A DNA stretch of 64,000 nucleotides from Azospirillum picis. GTDB lineage: Bacteria > Pseudomonadota > Alphaproteobacteria > Azospirillales > Azospirillaceae. Made by a program: the position numbers and the translations under genes. This document shows positions 8,225 to 17,532 of this stretch, piece after piece. The stretch is from positions 248,001-312,000 of the forward strand of contig NZ_JAGINO010000003.1 of assembly GCF_017876115.1 (NCBI RefSeq), written 5' to 3'. The notes beneath the pieces were generated by a model. That model was not told where the DNA came from. It worked only from the letters and a program-made list of their open reading frames with translations, and searched no databases. Numbering within the stretch: the stretch's first letter is position 1; each line of letters starts with the position of its first letter.

Positions 8225-10252
8225 ATGGCGAGCCTGAGCGAAGCCCTGAACGCGGCGCTCGACCATCAGGAGGCCGGGCGGCTCGATCAGGCGGAGACGC
8301 TCTATCGCCGCATCCTGGCGGCGGTTCCGGAACAGCCGGACGCCCTGCACCTGTGGGGGCTGGTGGCGGCGATGCGCGGCGACCTGGCCGCAGCGCTCGA
8401 CCGCATCGACCGCGCCATCGCCAATCGATCCGGCGTCGCCGACTACCACGGCAACCGGTCGCGCGTCCTGGCGGCGACGGGCCGGTTGGGCGAGGCCGCC
8501 GACGAGGCCCTGCGGGCAGCCGACCTCGATCCCGACTCCGCGGACCGGCGCTTCCACGCTGCCGGCCTGCTTCAGGATCTCGGCCGGCTGGACGAGGCGG
8601 CGGAAAATTACGGCGTGCTGGCCCGTCGGCTTCCCGACGCGGCGCCGGTGCACATGAACCTCGCCCTCCTCCGCGAGGCGCAGGGCGATGGGACGGCGGC
8701 CCACGCCTCCTACCTGCGGGTCCTGGCGCTCGACCCGGCCCATGCCCGGGCATGGAGCGGGCTTTCGGCTCTCGGGTCGCCTCTCGGTCCGGCGAGCGGG
8801 CCGGCCGGCGAACCGGGGGCGGTCGTCGCGCAGCGGCGGGCCGTGCTCTCCGGGGCGGAAGGGGCCGAGCCGGTCGCCCGTCTGGCGCTTCTGCGGAAGG
8901 AGGCGGGCGACCTGTCCGGGGCCGATCGCGCCAACCGCGCCGCCCTGGCACTGGATCCCGTCGGGGCCGGGACCTGGAACGAGCAGGGAAACCTGGAAAA
9001 GGGGCTCCGCCGGCTTGCGGCCTCCTCCGCCGCCTACGGCCGTGCCCTGGTCCTGCGTCCGGACAACGCGATCCTCCTGAACAACCGCGCCGACAGCCTG
9101 CTCAAGGACGGCGCCCTCGCCGCCGCCGAAGCCGACGCACGCCGGGCGGTCGCCGCCGACGGGCGCCTTTCCGCCGCCTGGAACACGCTCGGGACGGTGC
9201 TTCACCGGCAGAACCGCCTTGAGGACGCGCTCGACAGCTTCACCCGCGCCTGCGACACCGCATCCGACGGCGGCATCCAGGCACGCTTCAATCGTTCTGT
9301 GATCCTGCTGGCCCTCGGCCGTTTCGCCGAGGGGTGGGACGACTATGAACTGGGATGGTGCCTGGACTCCGGCGGGCGGGAGCGGTCGAGGCCCTTCCCG
9401 CAGCCGCGGTGGGACGGACTCCCCCTGTCCGCCGGGACGCTGCTGGTCTGGGGGGAGCAGGGCCTGGGCGACGAGGTGATGTACGCCGCGCTGCTGCCGC
9501 AGCTTGCCGCCGACGGCATGCGCGTGGTGCTGGAATGCGACGAGCGGCTGGCGGCGTTGTTCCGCCGCGGGATGCCGGCGGTGGAGGTGGTGCCGCGCCG
9601 GGATCCGCCGGCTCCGCGGCTGACGGCGCCCGACATCACGGCCCAATGCCCGGCAGGCAGCCTGCCCCGGTTCATGCGGCGCAGCAGCCAGGCATTCGCC
9701 CAAAGCCGGCCGTCCTGCCTGGCTGCCGCCCCGCTGCGGACGGCCGCCCTGTCGGATGGCCTGCCCGCCGGCCGCCGGCGCGTCGGCATCGCCTGGTCGA
9801 GCAAGAACGACACGCTCGGCCGCGAGCGGTCCATCCCGCTGGCCCTGTTGGCGCGGGCGATGAACCGTCCGGACGTGACGCTGGTCAGCCTGCAATACGG
9901 CGATGTCGCCGGGGAGGTCGCGGCAGCCGGTACGCCGATCCATCTGGAGCCGGGGATCGACGCCTGGTCGGACATCGACGGGCTGGCGGCGCTGATCTCG
10001 GCGATGGACCTCGTGGTGACCATCGACAACTCCACCGCACATCTCGCCGCGGCCCTCGGCCGACCGACCTGGATCCTGCTTCCCTACGCAGCCGACTGGC
10101 GTTGGACCGCAGGCCGGGACGACAGCCTCTGGTACCCGTCGGCCCGGCTGTTCCGCCAGACGGTGGCCGGAGACTGGAGCTACCCCCTTGCCGCTGCCGG
10201 CACGGCACTCGACCGCTGGCGTGCGGAACTTGCTGCGAAGTCCGGGGCGTAA
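8225..10252 (+). CDS. TPR-repeat protein with C-terminal glycosyltransferase-9-like domain
   Basis: 675 residues. The first half (about 10-370) is a run of tetratricopeptide repeats (for example GRLDQAETLYRRILAAVPEQ, GRLGEAADEALRAADLDPDS, NRLEDALDSFTRACD). The C-terminal ~280 residues resemble the heptosyltransferase/GT-B-like domain often fused to TPRs in alphaproteobacteria: LLVWGEQGLGDEVMYAALLPQL, a GIAWSSKN block, then VVTIDNSTAHLAAALGRPTWILLPYAADWRW. The substrate is unknown; such fusions are candidates for protein or surface-polysaccharide glycosylation. No signal peptide or membrane segment is visible. Its start lies 5 bases after the transglycosylase stop, suggesting an operon. Confidence 0.85.
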   Translation: MASLSEALNAALDHQEAGRLDQAETLYRRILAAVPEQPDALHLWGLVAAMRGDLAAALDRIDRAIANRSGVADYHGNRSRVLAATGRLGEAADEALRAADLDPDSADRRFHAAGLLQDLGRLDEAAENYGVLARRLPDAAPVHMNLALLREAQGDGTAAHASYLRVLALDPAHARAWSGLSALGSPLGPASGPAGEPGAVVAQRRAVLSGAEGAEPVARLALLRKEAGDLSGADRANRAALALDPVGAGTWNEQGNLEKGLRRLAASSAAYGRALVLRPDNAILLNNRADSLLKDGALAAAEADARRAVAADGRLSAAWNTLGTVLHRQNRLEDALDSFTRACDTASDGGIQARFNRSVILLALGRFAEGWDDYELGWCLDSGGRERSRPFPQPRWDGLPLSAGTLLVWGEQGLGDEVMYAALLPQLAADGMRVVLECDERLAALFRRGMPAVEVVPRRDPPAPRLTAPDITAQCPAGSLPRFMRRSSQAFAQSRPSCLAAAPLRTAALSDGLPAGRRRVGIAWSSKNDTLGRERSIPLALLARAMNRPDVTLVSLQYGDVAGEVAAAGTPIHLEPGIDAWSDIDGLAALISAMDLVVTIDNSTAHLAAALGRPTWILLPYAADWRWTAGRDDSLWYPSARLFRQTVAGDWSYPLAAAGTALDRWRAELAAKSGA

Positions 10253-10263
10253 CGCGGGGAGGG

Positions 10264-10494
10264 TCAGCCTTTGGGCCGTTCGGAACGGGCGTAGTTGCTG
10301 AAATGGCCGTTGCTCGCCGCCAGCCGGCGGGCACCCTGGATCACGGCGCCAGACTTACCCTCCGGCGCCACGTTCGAGAGTTGGCGTGAAAGCTCCCCGC
10401 TGCCGCAGGATGGGCAGGCGGGGCTTTCCCCCACCCGGACCAGTGTCTCGAAACCGTGGTTGCAGGCGGTGCAGCGGTATGAGTAAAGCGGCAT
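10264..10494 (-). CDS. FmdB-family zinc-ribbon protein
   Basis: 76 residues. The start MPLYSYRCTAC and the two CxxC knuckles (C8/C11 and C27/C30) are diagnostic of the FmdB/CxxC_CXXC_SSSS putative regulatory family. The tail is low-complexity. The longer open frame upstream lacks similarity to the family, so the ATG at 10494 is chosen. The function is unproven; members are described as putative regulators. It converges on the TPR gene. A good promoter with tandem repeats lies 50-77 bases upstream. Confidence 0.88.
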   Translation of the reverse strand: MPLYSYRCTACNHGFETLVRVGESPACPSCGSGELSRQLSNVAPEGKSGAVIQGARRLAASNGHFSNYARSERPKG

Positions 10495-10543
10495 CGGGAT
10501 CTCGCATGGGAAAGGCCGGACCGGCACGGCAGCCGACCGGCCG

Positions 10544-10571
10544 ATTATCCCGCAATACCCGCAATATTCAA
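10544..10571 (-). promoter_or_regulatory. Predicted promoter of the FmdB-like gene
   Basis: On the minus strand, TTGAAT (10571-10566), a 16-bp spacer and GATAAT (10549-10544). The -10 box matches consensus at five of six positions. The spacer is filled almost exactly by a tandem 9-bp repeat. Confidence 0.65.
10549..10566. repeat. Perfect tandem 9-bp repeat inside a promoter spacer
   Basis: CCCGCAATA occurs twice in direct succession, occupying the -35/-10 spacer of the promoter above. It could be an operator or a slippage-prone spacer. Confidence 0.8.
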
Positions 10572-10602
10572 ATGGATTTGTTGCAGCGCACCAAGTCGCC
10601 GG

Positions 10603-10809
10603 TCAGCGTTGCGGAGCGCCGAAGTCGAACCCGGCGTCCTCGACCGCCTGCCGTACGACCTCCGCCGGGATTCCCCCCTCGACCATCACCGTCCCGGTGG
10701 CGAGGTCGACCGTCACCGTGGCGTCCGGCGCCGCCTTGGTGATGGCGTTTGAGACCGAGCGGGCGCAGCCGCCGCAGGTCATTCCTTGAACCTTGTACGC
10801 ATCCGCCAT
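10603..10809 (-). CDS. Heavy-metal-associated (CopZ-like) metallochaperone
   Basis: 68 residues forming one HMA domain with a ferredoxin-like fold. The metal-binding motif GMTCGGC has C12 and C15, followed by ARSVSNAITKAAPDATVTVDLATGTV and the terminal DAGFDF. Such proteins carry Cu(I), or less often other soft metals, to a P1B-type ATPase or regulator in the cytoplasm. No copper ATPase gene is adjacent here, so its partner is elsewhere. It lies between the FmdB-like gene and the deacetylase gene, all on the minus strand. Confidence 0.9.
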   Translation of the reverse strand: MADAYKVQGMTCGGCARSVSNAITKAAPDATVTVDLATGTVMVEGGIPAEVVRQAVEDAGFDFGAPQR

Positions 10810-10833
10810 ATCGCGGCTCCTGTTGCATCCCGG

Positions 10834-12006
10834 TCAGCCGCCGGCATGGCGGGCCGCCACCACCGCGCTGACCGGGACAAGAACGAAGCCACGTTTCTGC
10901 ACCTCCGGCAGCCAGGACGACAAGGCATCGATTGTCGCATCATGGGGATGGCCGATGGCGACGGCATAGCCCTGACGCTTCGCGAGCTGCTCGACCTTGG
11001 CGAGCTGCGCCCGCACCGCGGCAACGGTTTCCTGGTTGTCGAGGAAGATATCGCGGCCGATCCACGGCATCTTGAGTTGCTGGGCGATGGGCAGGCCGGC
11101 GCTGCGCGGCGTCGTCCGGCTGTCGAGCCAAAGCAGCCCGCGCCTGTGCAGTTCGGAAAGGACCGGAGCCAGCGCGTCACTATCGGCGGTGAAGCGGCTG
11201 CCCATGTGGTTGTTGACGCCGACATAGCCGTCGAAGCTGTCGAGCGCGGCGCGGAAGCGCCGCATGACCTCGCCCTTGTCCAGCGAAACCAGGAGCGCGT
11301 TCGGGCCGGGATCGGCGTGCACGCTGGGCTCCATCGGCATGTGCAGCATCAATTCGTGGCCGTTGGCGCGGGCGGCCCTGGCCTGCGCCGGCAGGTCGCG
11401 GGCGTAGGGCAGCCAGGACAACGTCAGCGGGCCGTGCAGGCCGGCCATCCGTGTCGAACGCTTGCGGTCCAGCCCCATGTCGTCGACGACGATGGCGATC
11501 ATCGGCCGTCCCGGCGGCGGGCTGGACGGCAGGGCGTTCTTGCGCCACAGGGCGGCATTGCCCGACGGCGCCTTCACCGGCGGAACCGCGGGTGGGGCGG
11601 GCGGCGGCAGCATCGCGACGACCGTGGCCGCCGGCTTCTGCGCGAGGTGGGGATCGGCCGCCGCTTCTCCCGGCTGGGTGGCGGGAAGCGGTGCAGGCTC
11701 CTCTCCGGACTGCCGGGCTGGTGCCTGGGGCTCGGCCTTCGCCGCCGGCACAGTCGGTACCGGGGCCGGTGGGGTCGGCGCCGGGGCCGCCGGTTGAGTT
11801 GAGCTGTGCTGGACGGCCGCCTGCTGGACAGCCGCCCGTTCCCCCCCGCCCGGCCAGGCGCCGGTCAGCGCGGCGACGCCCATCGCGACGGCGAAGACCG
11901 CGGCAACCGCGGCCAGGGCCAGGACGAAGGGATTGGTGAGAACGCTCGGAACGCGAGACTTGCGGGCTTTCGAAGGCGCCTTGCGGGCCATGGTGACGGT
12001 GTCCAT
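10834..12006 (-). CDS. Divergent polysaccharide deacetylase, YibQ family
   Basis: About 390 residues. A cytoplasmic basic start (MARKAPSKARKSR) is followed by one membrane anchor (FVLALAAVAAVFAVAMGVAAL, near residues 25-50), a long Pro/Ala-rich linker (60-165) and the catalytic-like NodB-fold domain. Key motifs are IAIVVDDMGLD, LMLHMPMEP, NNHMGSRFT and AIGHPH, which define the divergent polysaccharide deacetylase family (DUF610/YibQ). The real activity of the family is unproven; the domain would sit in the periplasm. The start may be the ATG at 12006 or, five codons on, at 11991; ribosome-site spacing does not clearly decide. Confidence 0.88.
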   Translation of the reverse strand: MDTVTMARKAPSKARKSRVPSVLTNPFVLALAAVAAVFAVAMGVAALTGAWPGGGERAAVQQAAVQHSSTQPAAPAPTPPAPVPTVPAAKAEPQAPARQSGEEPAPLPATQPGEAAADPHLAQKPAATVVAMLPPPAPPAVPPVKAPSGNAALWRKNALPSSPPPGRPMIAIVVDDMGLDRKRSTRMAGLHGPLTLSWLPYARDLPAQARAARANGHELMLHMPMEPSVHADPGPNALLVSLDKGEVMRRFRAALDSFDGYVGVNNHMGSRFTADSDALAPVLSELHRRGLLWLDSRTTPRSAGLPIAQQLKMPWIGRDIFLDNQETVAAVRAQLAKVEQLAKRQGYAVAIGHPHDATIDALSSWLPEVQKRGFVLVPVSAVVAARHAGG

Positions 12007-12144
12007 CCTGCGAGCGGAGCGCCGCACAGTGGCACCCCGGCGGCGGCCCCGCAACCGCCCAGACGATGGAAGCCCCTCGTATGCCGCTACCGCGCCGCGC
12101 CCGGAAGGCTTGTCCGGACAAGGTTTTCGCAGGAGGATCCGTTC

Positions 12145-12594
12145 ATGCGCCCGATCTTTGTTATGGCCCTGGCCGCGGCTGCCGCCGCGACGCCGGCGCT
12201 GGCGGAGCCGCCGGACTGCCCGCCGACGCTGGCGGTCCAGTCGCAGCCGGAGGCGCCCGGCGGCTGGTCGCCCTATGCCGGCAAGGACAGCCACGCCCTG
12301 GCCGGGGTCACGCTGGTCGAAGGCGACCGCAAGACCCTGATGGCCGCGGACTCGCCCCCTGCCCTGCCGCCCGACCGTGAACTGCGGCGGACGCGCTCGC
12401 TGGTGCAGGTCTGGGAGTTCCACGGCGCGCGGCGGGAGGAGGTGTTCGTCATCTGCCGCTATCGCGATACCGCCGCGACCCTGGCCGCCGACCTGCCGCG
12501 CGTCGTCCGCCGCTGCACCCTCACGCGGGCGACCGACCTGCGCGGAACGGTTCTGGACGATCCGGCGTCGCCACCCCGCCTCGACTGCCGCTGA
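12145..12594 (+). CDS. Small secreted protein of unknown function (STY0301-like)
   Basis: 149 residues. The ATG at 12145 has an excellent ribosome site (AGGAGG, 8 bases upstream) and starts a signal peptide (MRPIFVMALAAAAAATPALA, cleavage before EPPDC). The mature domain of about 128 residues has four cysteines (in PPDCPP, VICRY, RRCTL and at the C-terminus), suggesting disulfides in the periplasm. The overall layout (DCPxxL start, VWEF core, ICRYRDT, RRC) resembles the STY0301 family of uncharacterised enterobacterial and proteobacterial proteins, which is a tentative assignment. It is divergent from the deacetylase gene. Confidence 0.75.
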   Translation: MRPIFVMALAAAAAATPALAEPPDCPPTLAVQSQPEAPGGWSPYAGKDSHALAGVTLVEGDRKTLMAADSPPALPPDRELRRTRSLVQVWEFHGARREEVFVICRYRDTAATLAADLPRVVRRCTLTRATDLRGTVLDDPASPPRLDCR

Positions 12595-12773
12595 AAAATG
12601 CCGGTCGAAAAGGTCCGGCTGGGCTGCCGTGTGAAACGGCTGCGGCAGGCCTGCGGAGGCTGGAAATCCGCCCCCTCTGCCGCTAGGGTGTCCGTCGTTG
12701 GAACAGGGCCGGAACGGCCCACCGGGTCCGCGTCCAACCGGATTCGGCGGCCAGACGACAAGGCGGAAGGCGC

Positions 12774-13367
12774 ATGCTGCTGCTCATCGACAATTACGAC
12801 AGCTTTACCTACAACCTCGTCCATTACCTGGGCGAGCTGGGCGCCGACGTGCAGGTCCGCCGCAACGACGCCCTGACGGTGGAGGAGGCCATGGCGCTCC
12901 GCCCCGACGGCATTGTCCTGTCCCCCGGCCCCTGCGACCCCGACCGCGCCGGCATCTGTCTCGGCCTGATCGATGCCGCCGCCGCGGCTGCCCTGCCGCT
13001 GATGGGCGTCTGCCTGGGCCACCAGTCGATCGGACAGGCGTTCGGTGGCCGGGTGGTGCGCGCCCCGGTCCCGATGCACGGCAAGGTCGACAACATCCGC
13101 CACGATGGCCGCGGCGTGCTGGCCGGCCTGCCTTCCCCCTTCCGTGCCACCCGGTACCATTCGCTGATCGTCGAGCGGGCAACGCTGCCGGCCTGCCTTG
13201 AGGTGACCGGTGAGACCGCCGACGGGCTGATCATGGCGCTGGCCCACCGCGAGTTGCCGATCCACGGCGTGCAGTTCCATCCCGAAAGCATCGAGAGCGA
13301 GCACGGCCACCAGATCCTGAAGAACTTCCTCGACCTCACCCGCTCCCCGCTGGAGAACGCGGCATGA
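12774..13367 (+). CDS. trpG: Anthranilate synthase glutaminase component (component II)
   Basis: 197 residues, a class I glutamine amidotransferase. It releases ammonia from glutamine for anthranilate synthase (TrpE), the first tryptophan-pathway step, and may also serve PabB. Catalytic residues are C80 in MGVCLGHQ and H169/E171 in GVQFHPES. The start [15 protein letters not shown] is characteristic. Its stop overlaps the trpD start by ATGA, so the two are translationally coupled. The partner trpE is not in the window. The 179-base upstream gap shows no convincing Trp-rich leader peptide. Confidence 0.96.
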   Translation: MLLLIDNYDSFTYNLVHYLGELGADVQVRRNDALTVEEAMALRPDGIVLSPGPCDPDRAGICLGLIDAAAAAALPLMGVCLGHQSIGQAFGGRVVRAPVPMHGKVDNIRHDGRGVLAGLPSPFRATRYHSLIVERATLPACLEVTGETADGLIMALAHRELPIHGVQFHPESIESEHGHQILKNFLDLTRSPLENAA

Positions 13368-14401
13368 GCGGCGATCTCAGCGACATGAAGGCGATCCTGG
13401 GCAAAGTGGCGACCGGCGCCGCCCTGGACGAAACCGAGGCCGGCTTCGCCTTCGACATCATCATGTCCGGCAACGCCACCCCGTCGCAGATGGGCGCATT
13501 CCTGATGGCGCTGCGCGTGCGCGGCGAAACGGTGGACGAGATCACCGGCGCCGCCCGCGTCATGCGCGCCAAGGCGATCGCCGTCGAGGCGCCGGAGGGC
13601 ACCATCGACACCTGCGGCACCGGCGGCGACGGGGTGGGCACCTACAACATCTCCACTGCGGCGGCCCTGGTGGTCTCGGCCTGCGGCCTGCCGGTGGCCA
13701 AGCACGGCAACCGCGCCATGTCGTCGAAGTCCGGCGCCGCCGACGTGCTCGGCACGCTCGGCGTCAACCTGGACTGCGACTTCGCCCTCGTGCGCAAGGC
13801 GCTCTGGGACGCCGGGATCGGCTTCCTGATGGCGCCGCGCCACCACCTCGCCATGCGCAACGTCGGCCCGACGCGGGTCGAGCTTGGCACCCGCACCATC
13901 TTCAACCTGCTCGGCCCGCTCGCCAACCCGGCGACGGCCAAGCGACAGGTGCTGGGCGTCTATTCCAGGCAGTGGGTCGAGCCGCTGGCCCAGGTGCTGA
14001 AGCGGCTCGGCTCGGAGGCGGCCTGGGTCGTCCACGGCTCCGACGGGCTGGACGAGATCACCACGACCGGACCCACCACCGTCGCCCAGCTCAAGGAGGG
14101 CGAGATCACGGTGTTCGAGGTGGTGCCGGAGGATGCCGGCCTGCCGCGGTCGCGGATCGACGACCTCAAGGGCGGCGATGCCCAGGTCAACGCCGACGCC
14201 ATCCATGCCTTGTTCGACGGCGTGCGCGGACCCTACCGCGACATCGTGCTGCTGAACGCCGCCGCCGCCCTGCTGGTGGCCGGGCGGGCCGACACCCTGA
14301 AGGATGGCGTCGCCATGGCCGCCGACGCCATCGACGGCGGTGGCGCCCGCGACCGCCTGCGCCGGCTGGTCGCCATCACCAACGAGGTTCCCGCCGAATG
14401 A
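13364..14401 (+). CDS. trpD: Anthranilate phosphoribosyltransferase
   Basis: 345 residues, normal length. TrpD transfers the phosphoribosyl group of PRPP to anthranilate. The PRPP-binding motif DTCGTGGDG is at about 85-93, followed by [27 protein letters not shown] and [13 protein letters not shown], all family signatures. It is coupled to trpG upstream and trpC downstream by 4-base ATGA overlaps, indicating one operon and stoichiometric translation. Confidence 0.97.
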   Translation: MSGDLSDMKAILGKVATGAALDETEAGFAFDIIMSGNATPSQMGAFLMALRVRGETVDEITGAARVMRAKAIAVEAPEGTIDTCGTGGDGVGTYNISTAAALVVSACGLPVAKHGNRAMSSKSGAADVLGTLGVNLDCDFALVRKALWDAGIGFLMAPRHHLAMRNVGPTRVELGTRTIFNLLGPLANPATAKRQVLGVYSRQWVEPLAQVLKRLGSEAAWVVHGSDGLDEITTTGPTTVAQLKEGEITVFEVVPEDAGLPRSRIDDLKGGDAQVNADAIHALFDGVRGPYRDIVLLNAAAALLVAGRADTLKDGVAMAADAIDGGGARDRLRRLVAITNEVPAE

Positions 14402-15201
14402 GCGACGTTCTGACCCGGATCAACGACGACAAGCGTGCGCTGGTGGCCGCGCGCAAGGCCGTCCGGCCACTGTCGGAGGTCGAGGCCGCAGCGAAGGAAG
14501 CCAATTCCGCCAATCCGCCGCGCGGCTTCGTCCGCTCCCTGCGCGCCGCCGTCGATGCCGGCCGCTACGGCCTGATCGCCGAAATCAAGAAGGCCAGCCC
14601 CTCCAAGGGGTTGATCCGCGCCGACTTCGACCCGCCGTCGCTCGCCCGCGCCTATCGCGAAGGCGGGGCGACCTGCCTCTCCGTGCTGACGGACGAACCC
14701 TATTTCCAGGGACGGGACGAGTATCTGGTCGCCGCCCGCGCCGCGGTCGACCTGCCGGTGCTGCGCAAGGACTTCATGGTCGATCCCTACCAGATCGCCG
14801 AGGCCCGCGCGTTGGGCGCCGACTGCATCCTGATCATCATGGCCTCCCTGTCCGACGCCCAGGCGGCGGAAATCGAGGACGCGGCGATCGCCCAGGGGCT
14901 GGACGTCCTGATCGAGGTGCACGACCGCGCCGAGCTCGACCGTGCCCTGCTGCTGAAGAGTCCGCTGCTGGGCATCAACAACCGCAACCTGAAGACGCTC
15001 GCCGTCGATATCGCCACCACCGAGGAGCTGGCGGCCAACATGCCGGCCGACCGCATGCTGGTCGCCGAGAGCGGCCTCTATTCGCCGGCCGACCTCGCTC
15101 GCATGGCCGCGGTCGGCGCGCGCTGCTTCCTGGTCGGCGAATCGCTGATGCGCCAGGATGACGTCGCAGCCGCGACGCGCGCCCTGCTCGCCCAGGGGTG
15201 A
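14398..15201 (+). CDS. trpC: Indole-3-glycerol-phosphate synthase
   Basis: 267 residues, a monofunctional (beta/alpha)8 barrel without a fused TrpF. It converts CdRP to indole-3-glycerol phosphate. Signature stretches are [51 protein letters not shown] and the phosphate-binding [11 protein letters not shown]. Starts by ATGA overlap with trpD. The end overlaps a possible GTG start of the following acetyltransferase. Confidence 0.97.
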   Translation: MSDVLTRINDDKRALVAARKAVRPLSEVEAAAKEANSANPPRGFVRSLRAAVDAGRYGLIAEIKKASPSKGLIRADFDPPSLARAYREGGATCLSVLTDEPYFQGRDEYLVAARAAVDLPVLRKDFMVDPYQIAEARALGADCILIIMASLSDAQAAEIEDAAIAQGLDVLIEVHDRAELDRALLLKSPLLGINNRNLKTLAVDIATTEELAANMPADRMLVAESGLYSPADLARMAAVGARCFLVGESLMRQDDVAAATRALLAQG

Positions 15202-15206
15202 GGGCA

Positions 15207-15680
15207 ATGGCCCGCATCGACGTCGCGGCGGAAGATCCCGGCCAGGAGGCGGTGTCAGCACTGGTCGCGGCGCTGGACCGCTACCTGCTCGACCTCTATC
15301 CGGCGGAAACCTGTAGCCTGCTGGATGTCGCCGCGCTTTCCGGCCCGGATGTCCGCTTTTTCGTCGCCCGGATGGAGGGCAGGCCGGTCGGCTGCGCGGC
15401 GCTGCGCATCGACCCGGCCGGTTACGGCGAGATCAAGCGCATGTATGTCGATCCGGCGGCCCGAGGCCGGCGGATCGGCGAGCGGCTGCTGGCCCGGCTG
15501 GAGGAGCAGGCGCGGAGCGAGGGGCTTCGGGCCGTGCTGCTGGAGTCGGGCATCCATCAGCATGAGGCTCTGGCGCTGTACCGCCGGGGTGGTTTCGCCC
15601 CGCGCGGTCCGTTTGCCGATTACGCCGACCACGAGGTCAGCGTGTTCATGGAAAAAAGCTTGCGGGAGAGCGTGGCATGA
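15207..15680 (+). CDS. GNAT-family N-acetyltransferase
   Basis: 157 residues. The GNAT core is clear: [13 protein letters not shown] (beta4), [23 protein letters not shown] (motif A, acetyl-CoA pyrophosphate-binding R-x-x-G-x-G/A variant) and the terminal ALYRRGGF. The acyl acceptor is unknown. The ATG at 15207 sits 8 bases after AGGGG; a GTG at 15198 overlapping the trpC stop would extend it by three codons. The stop overlaps the moaC start by ATGA. Its insertion between trpC and moaC in an otherwise coupled operon suggests co-expression with tryptophan and molybdopterin synthesis rather than a defined role in either. Confidence 0.85.
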   Translation: MARIDVAAEDPGQEAVSALVAALDRYLLDLYPAETCSLLDVAALSGPDVRFFVARMEGRPVGCAALRIDPAGYGEIKRMYVDPAARGRRIGERLLARLEEQARSEGLRAVLLESGIHQHEALALYRRGGFAPRGPFADYADHEVSVFMEKSLRESVA

Positions 15681-16177
15681 GCGGCTTCACCCATTTCGAT
15701 GCCGAGGGCAAGGCCGTGATGGTCGACGTTTCCGACAAGGCGGAGACGGAGCGCACCGCGACGGCCGGGGCCAGCGTGCTGATGCAGCCGGAAACGCTGT
15801 CGCTGATCCTCCAGGGCGGCGTGAAGAAGGGGGACGTGCTGTCGGTCGCCCGGCTGGCCGGCATCATGGGGTCCAAGCGTACGCCGGACCTGATCCCGCT
15901 GTGCCACCCGCTGATGCTGACCTCGGTCAAGGTCGACCTGCGCTGCGATCCCGCCCGCAATGCGGTGGACGTGACCGCCACCTGCAAGGTGACGGGACAG
16001 ACCGGGGTCGAGATGGAGGCGCTGACCGCCGTCACCGTCGCCGCCCTGACGGTCTACGACATGTGCAAGGCCGTCGACCGCGGCATGACCATCACCGGCG
16101 TCCGCCTGCTGCACAAGGCCGGCGGCAAGAGCGGCGAATGGGCCGCCGGCGGGCCGGCCACGCAGGCCGGGGAGTGA
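15677..16177 (+). CDS. moaC: Cyclic pyranopterin monophosphate synthase
   Basis: 166 residues. MoaC converts the MoaA product to cPMP, the first stable molybdopterin intermediate. Family hallmarks are [53 protein letters not shown] and MCKAVDRGM, which carry the active-site lysines and the conserved aspartates. Coupled by ATGA to the acetyltransferase and followed 4 bases later by moeA. Confidence 0.97.
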   Translation: MSGFTHFDAEGKAVMVDVSDKAETERTATAGASVLMQPETLSLILQGGVKKGDVLSVARLAGIMGSKRTPDLIPLCHPLMLTSVKVDLRCDPARNAVDVTATCKVTGQTGVEMEALTAVTVAALTVYDMCKAVDRGMTITGVRLLHKAGGKSGEWAAGGPATQAGE

Positions 16178-16181
16178 CCCC

Positions 16182-17411
16182 ATGATCTCCGTCGCCGAGG
16201 CCCGCGCCCGAATCCTGGCCGCCTTTTCCCCGCTTCCTGCGGAAACGGTCGCGCTGCCGGACGGGCTGGGCCGCGTCCTGGCGGAACCGGTGTCGGCCCG
16301 CCTGACCCAGCCTCCCTTCGATGCGGCGGCCATGGATGGCTGGGCGGTGCGGGCCGGCGACATCGCCGCCGCCACCGTCGACGCTCCGGTCCTGCTGCGC
16401 CGGATCGGCGAATCCGCCGCCGGACATGCCTTCCCCGGCTCCGTCGGCCGCGGCGAGGCGGTGCGCATCTTCACCGGGGCTCCCGTGCCCGACGGGGCCG
16501 ACGCCGTGGTGATGCAGGAGGACTGCAGCGCCGACGACGCCAGTGTCCGTGTCGGCCGCGCTGTGGTCGCCGGCCGCTTCATCCGCCAGGCCGGTTTCGA
16601 CTTCGCTGCCGGTCAGGAGCTGCTGCCGAAAGGGCGACGCCTCACCGCCCGCGATATCGCGCTCGCTGCCGGCGGCAATGTCCCCTGGCTCTCGGTGCAC
16701 CGCCGCCCGCGCATCGCCATCCTGGCCACCGGCGACGAGATCGCCCTGCCCGGCGATCCGCTCGGCCCGAGCCAGATCGTCAGCACCAACGCGCTCGGGC
16801 TGTGTGCACTTGTCGCCACCCAGGGCGGCATGGCCCACAATCTCGGCATCGCCAAGGACACCGCCGACAGTGTCGCCGCCATGGCTGCGGGCGCCGTCGG
16901 CTGCGACCTTCTGGTCACCACCGGCGGAGCCGCTCATGGCGATTACGACTTGGTGCGCGACGTGCTGGCGGATCGCGGCGTCACGCTCGACGTCCAGGCG
17001 GTCGCCATGCGCCCCGGCAAGGCGCTGATGTTCGGCCGCGCCGGGACGGTGCCGCTGCTCGGCTTGCCAGGCAATCCGGTTTCGACCGGCGTCACCGCGC
17101 TGCTCTTCCTGCGCCCGATCCTCCGCCTGCTCCAGGGCCTGCCTGCCGACGAGGGGCTGCCGGCCGTGCGCGCGCGTCTCACCGAACCCTTGCGCGCCAA
17201 CGACCACCGCGAAGACTACCTGCGCGCCACCCTGTCGGTCGGTGCGGATGGCATGCCGGTGGTGACGCCATTCGCACGCCAGGACAGCGCCATAACGTCG
17301 CTCTACGCCAAAGCCGATTGCCTGATCCCGCGGTCGCCGCATGCAGTCGCCGAGGCAGCCGGTGCGATGGTGACGGTGTTGACGCTCAACGAAGGCGCTC
17401 CTTGCCTTTAG
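16182..17411 (+). CDS. moeA: Molybdopterin molybdenumtransferase
   Basis: 409 residues. MoeA inserts molybdate into adenylylated molybdopterin. N-terminal MoeA domains I/II contain [35 protein letters not shown] and [13 protein letters not shown]; the MogA-like domain III has [17 protein letters not shown] and [13 protein letters not shown] (the more usual form is TTGGVSVGDYD), then LPGNPVST; the small C-terminal domain IV follows. It is the last gene of the coupled trp/moa block; lexA follows 121 bases later with its own promoter. Confidence 0.95.
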   Translation: MISVAEARARILAAFSPLPAETVALPDGLGRVLAEPVSARLTQPPFDAAAMDGWAVRAGDIAAATVDAPVLLRRIGESAAGHAFPGSVGRGEAVRIFTGAPVPDGADAVVMQEDCSADDASVRVGRAVVAGRFIRQAGFDFAAGQELLPKGRRLTARDIALAAGGNVPWLSVHRRPRIAILATGDEIALPGDPLGPSQIVSTNALGLCALVATQGGMAHNLGIAKDTADSVAAMAAGAVGCDLLVTTGGAAHGDYDLVRDVLADRGVTLDVQAVAMRPGKALMFGRAGTVPLLGLPGNPVSTGVTALLFLRPILRLLQGLPADEGLPAVRARLTEPLRANDHREDYLRATLSVGADGMPVVTPFARQDSAITSLYAKADCLIPRSPHAVAEAAGAMVTVLTLNEGAPCL

Positions 17412-17445
17412 GTCATATCCTTTGGTGGAAAAACATGGCGGGGGC

Positions 17446-17474
17446 TTGACGCGCTGGCGGAACCAAACTAGAAC
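17446..17474 (+). promoter_or_regulatory. lexA promoter
   Basis: TTGACG (17446-17451), a 17-bp spacer and TAGAAC (17469-17474), about 60 bases before the lexA ATG. The -10 box is shared with the second half-site of the LexA box, so LexA binding should block polymerase. Confidence 0.75.
17460..17474. promoter_or_regulatory. LexA (SOS) box of the alphaproteobacterial type
   Basis: GAAC-N7-GAAC (GAACCAAACTAGAAC), the inverse form of the GTTC-N7-GTTC operator known for alphaproteobacterial LexA. It lies 58 bases upstream of lexA and overlaps the promoter spacer and -10 box, implying autorepression. Confidence 0.88.
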
Positions 17475-17532
17475 ATGGAGCAACGTTTTGTATTTGTTCC
17501 ATCTTCAGTCTGGCGACGGCCGGGAGGCATCC

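Noticed and set aside
12595..12773. trp attenuator leader
   Set aside because: Only a single Trp codon occurs in possible short frames and no terminator/antiterminator pair is clear.
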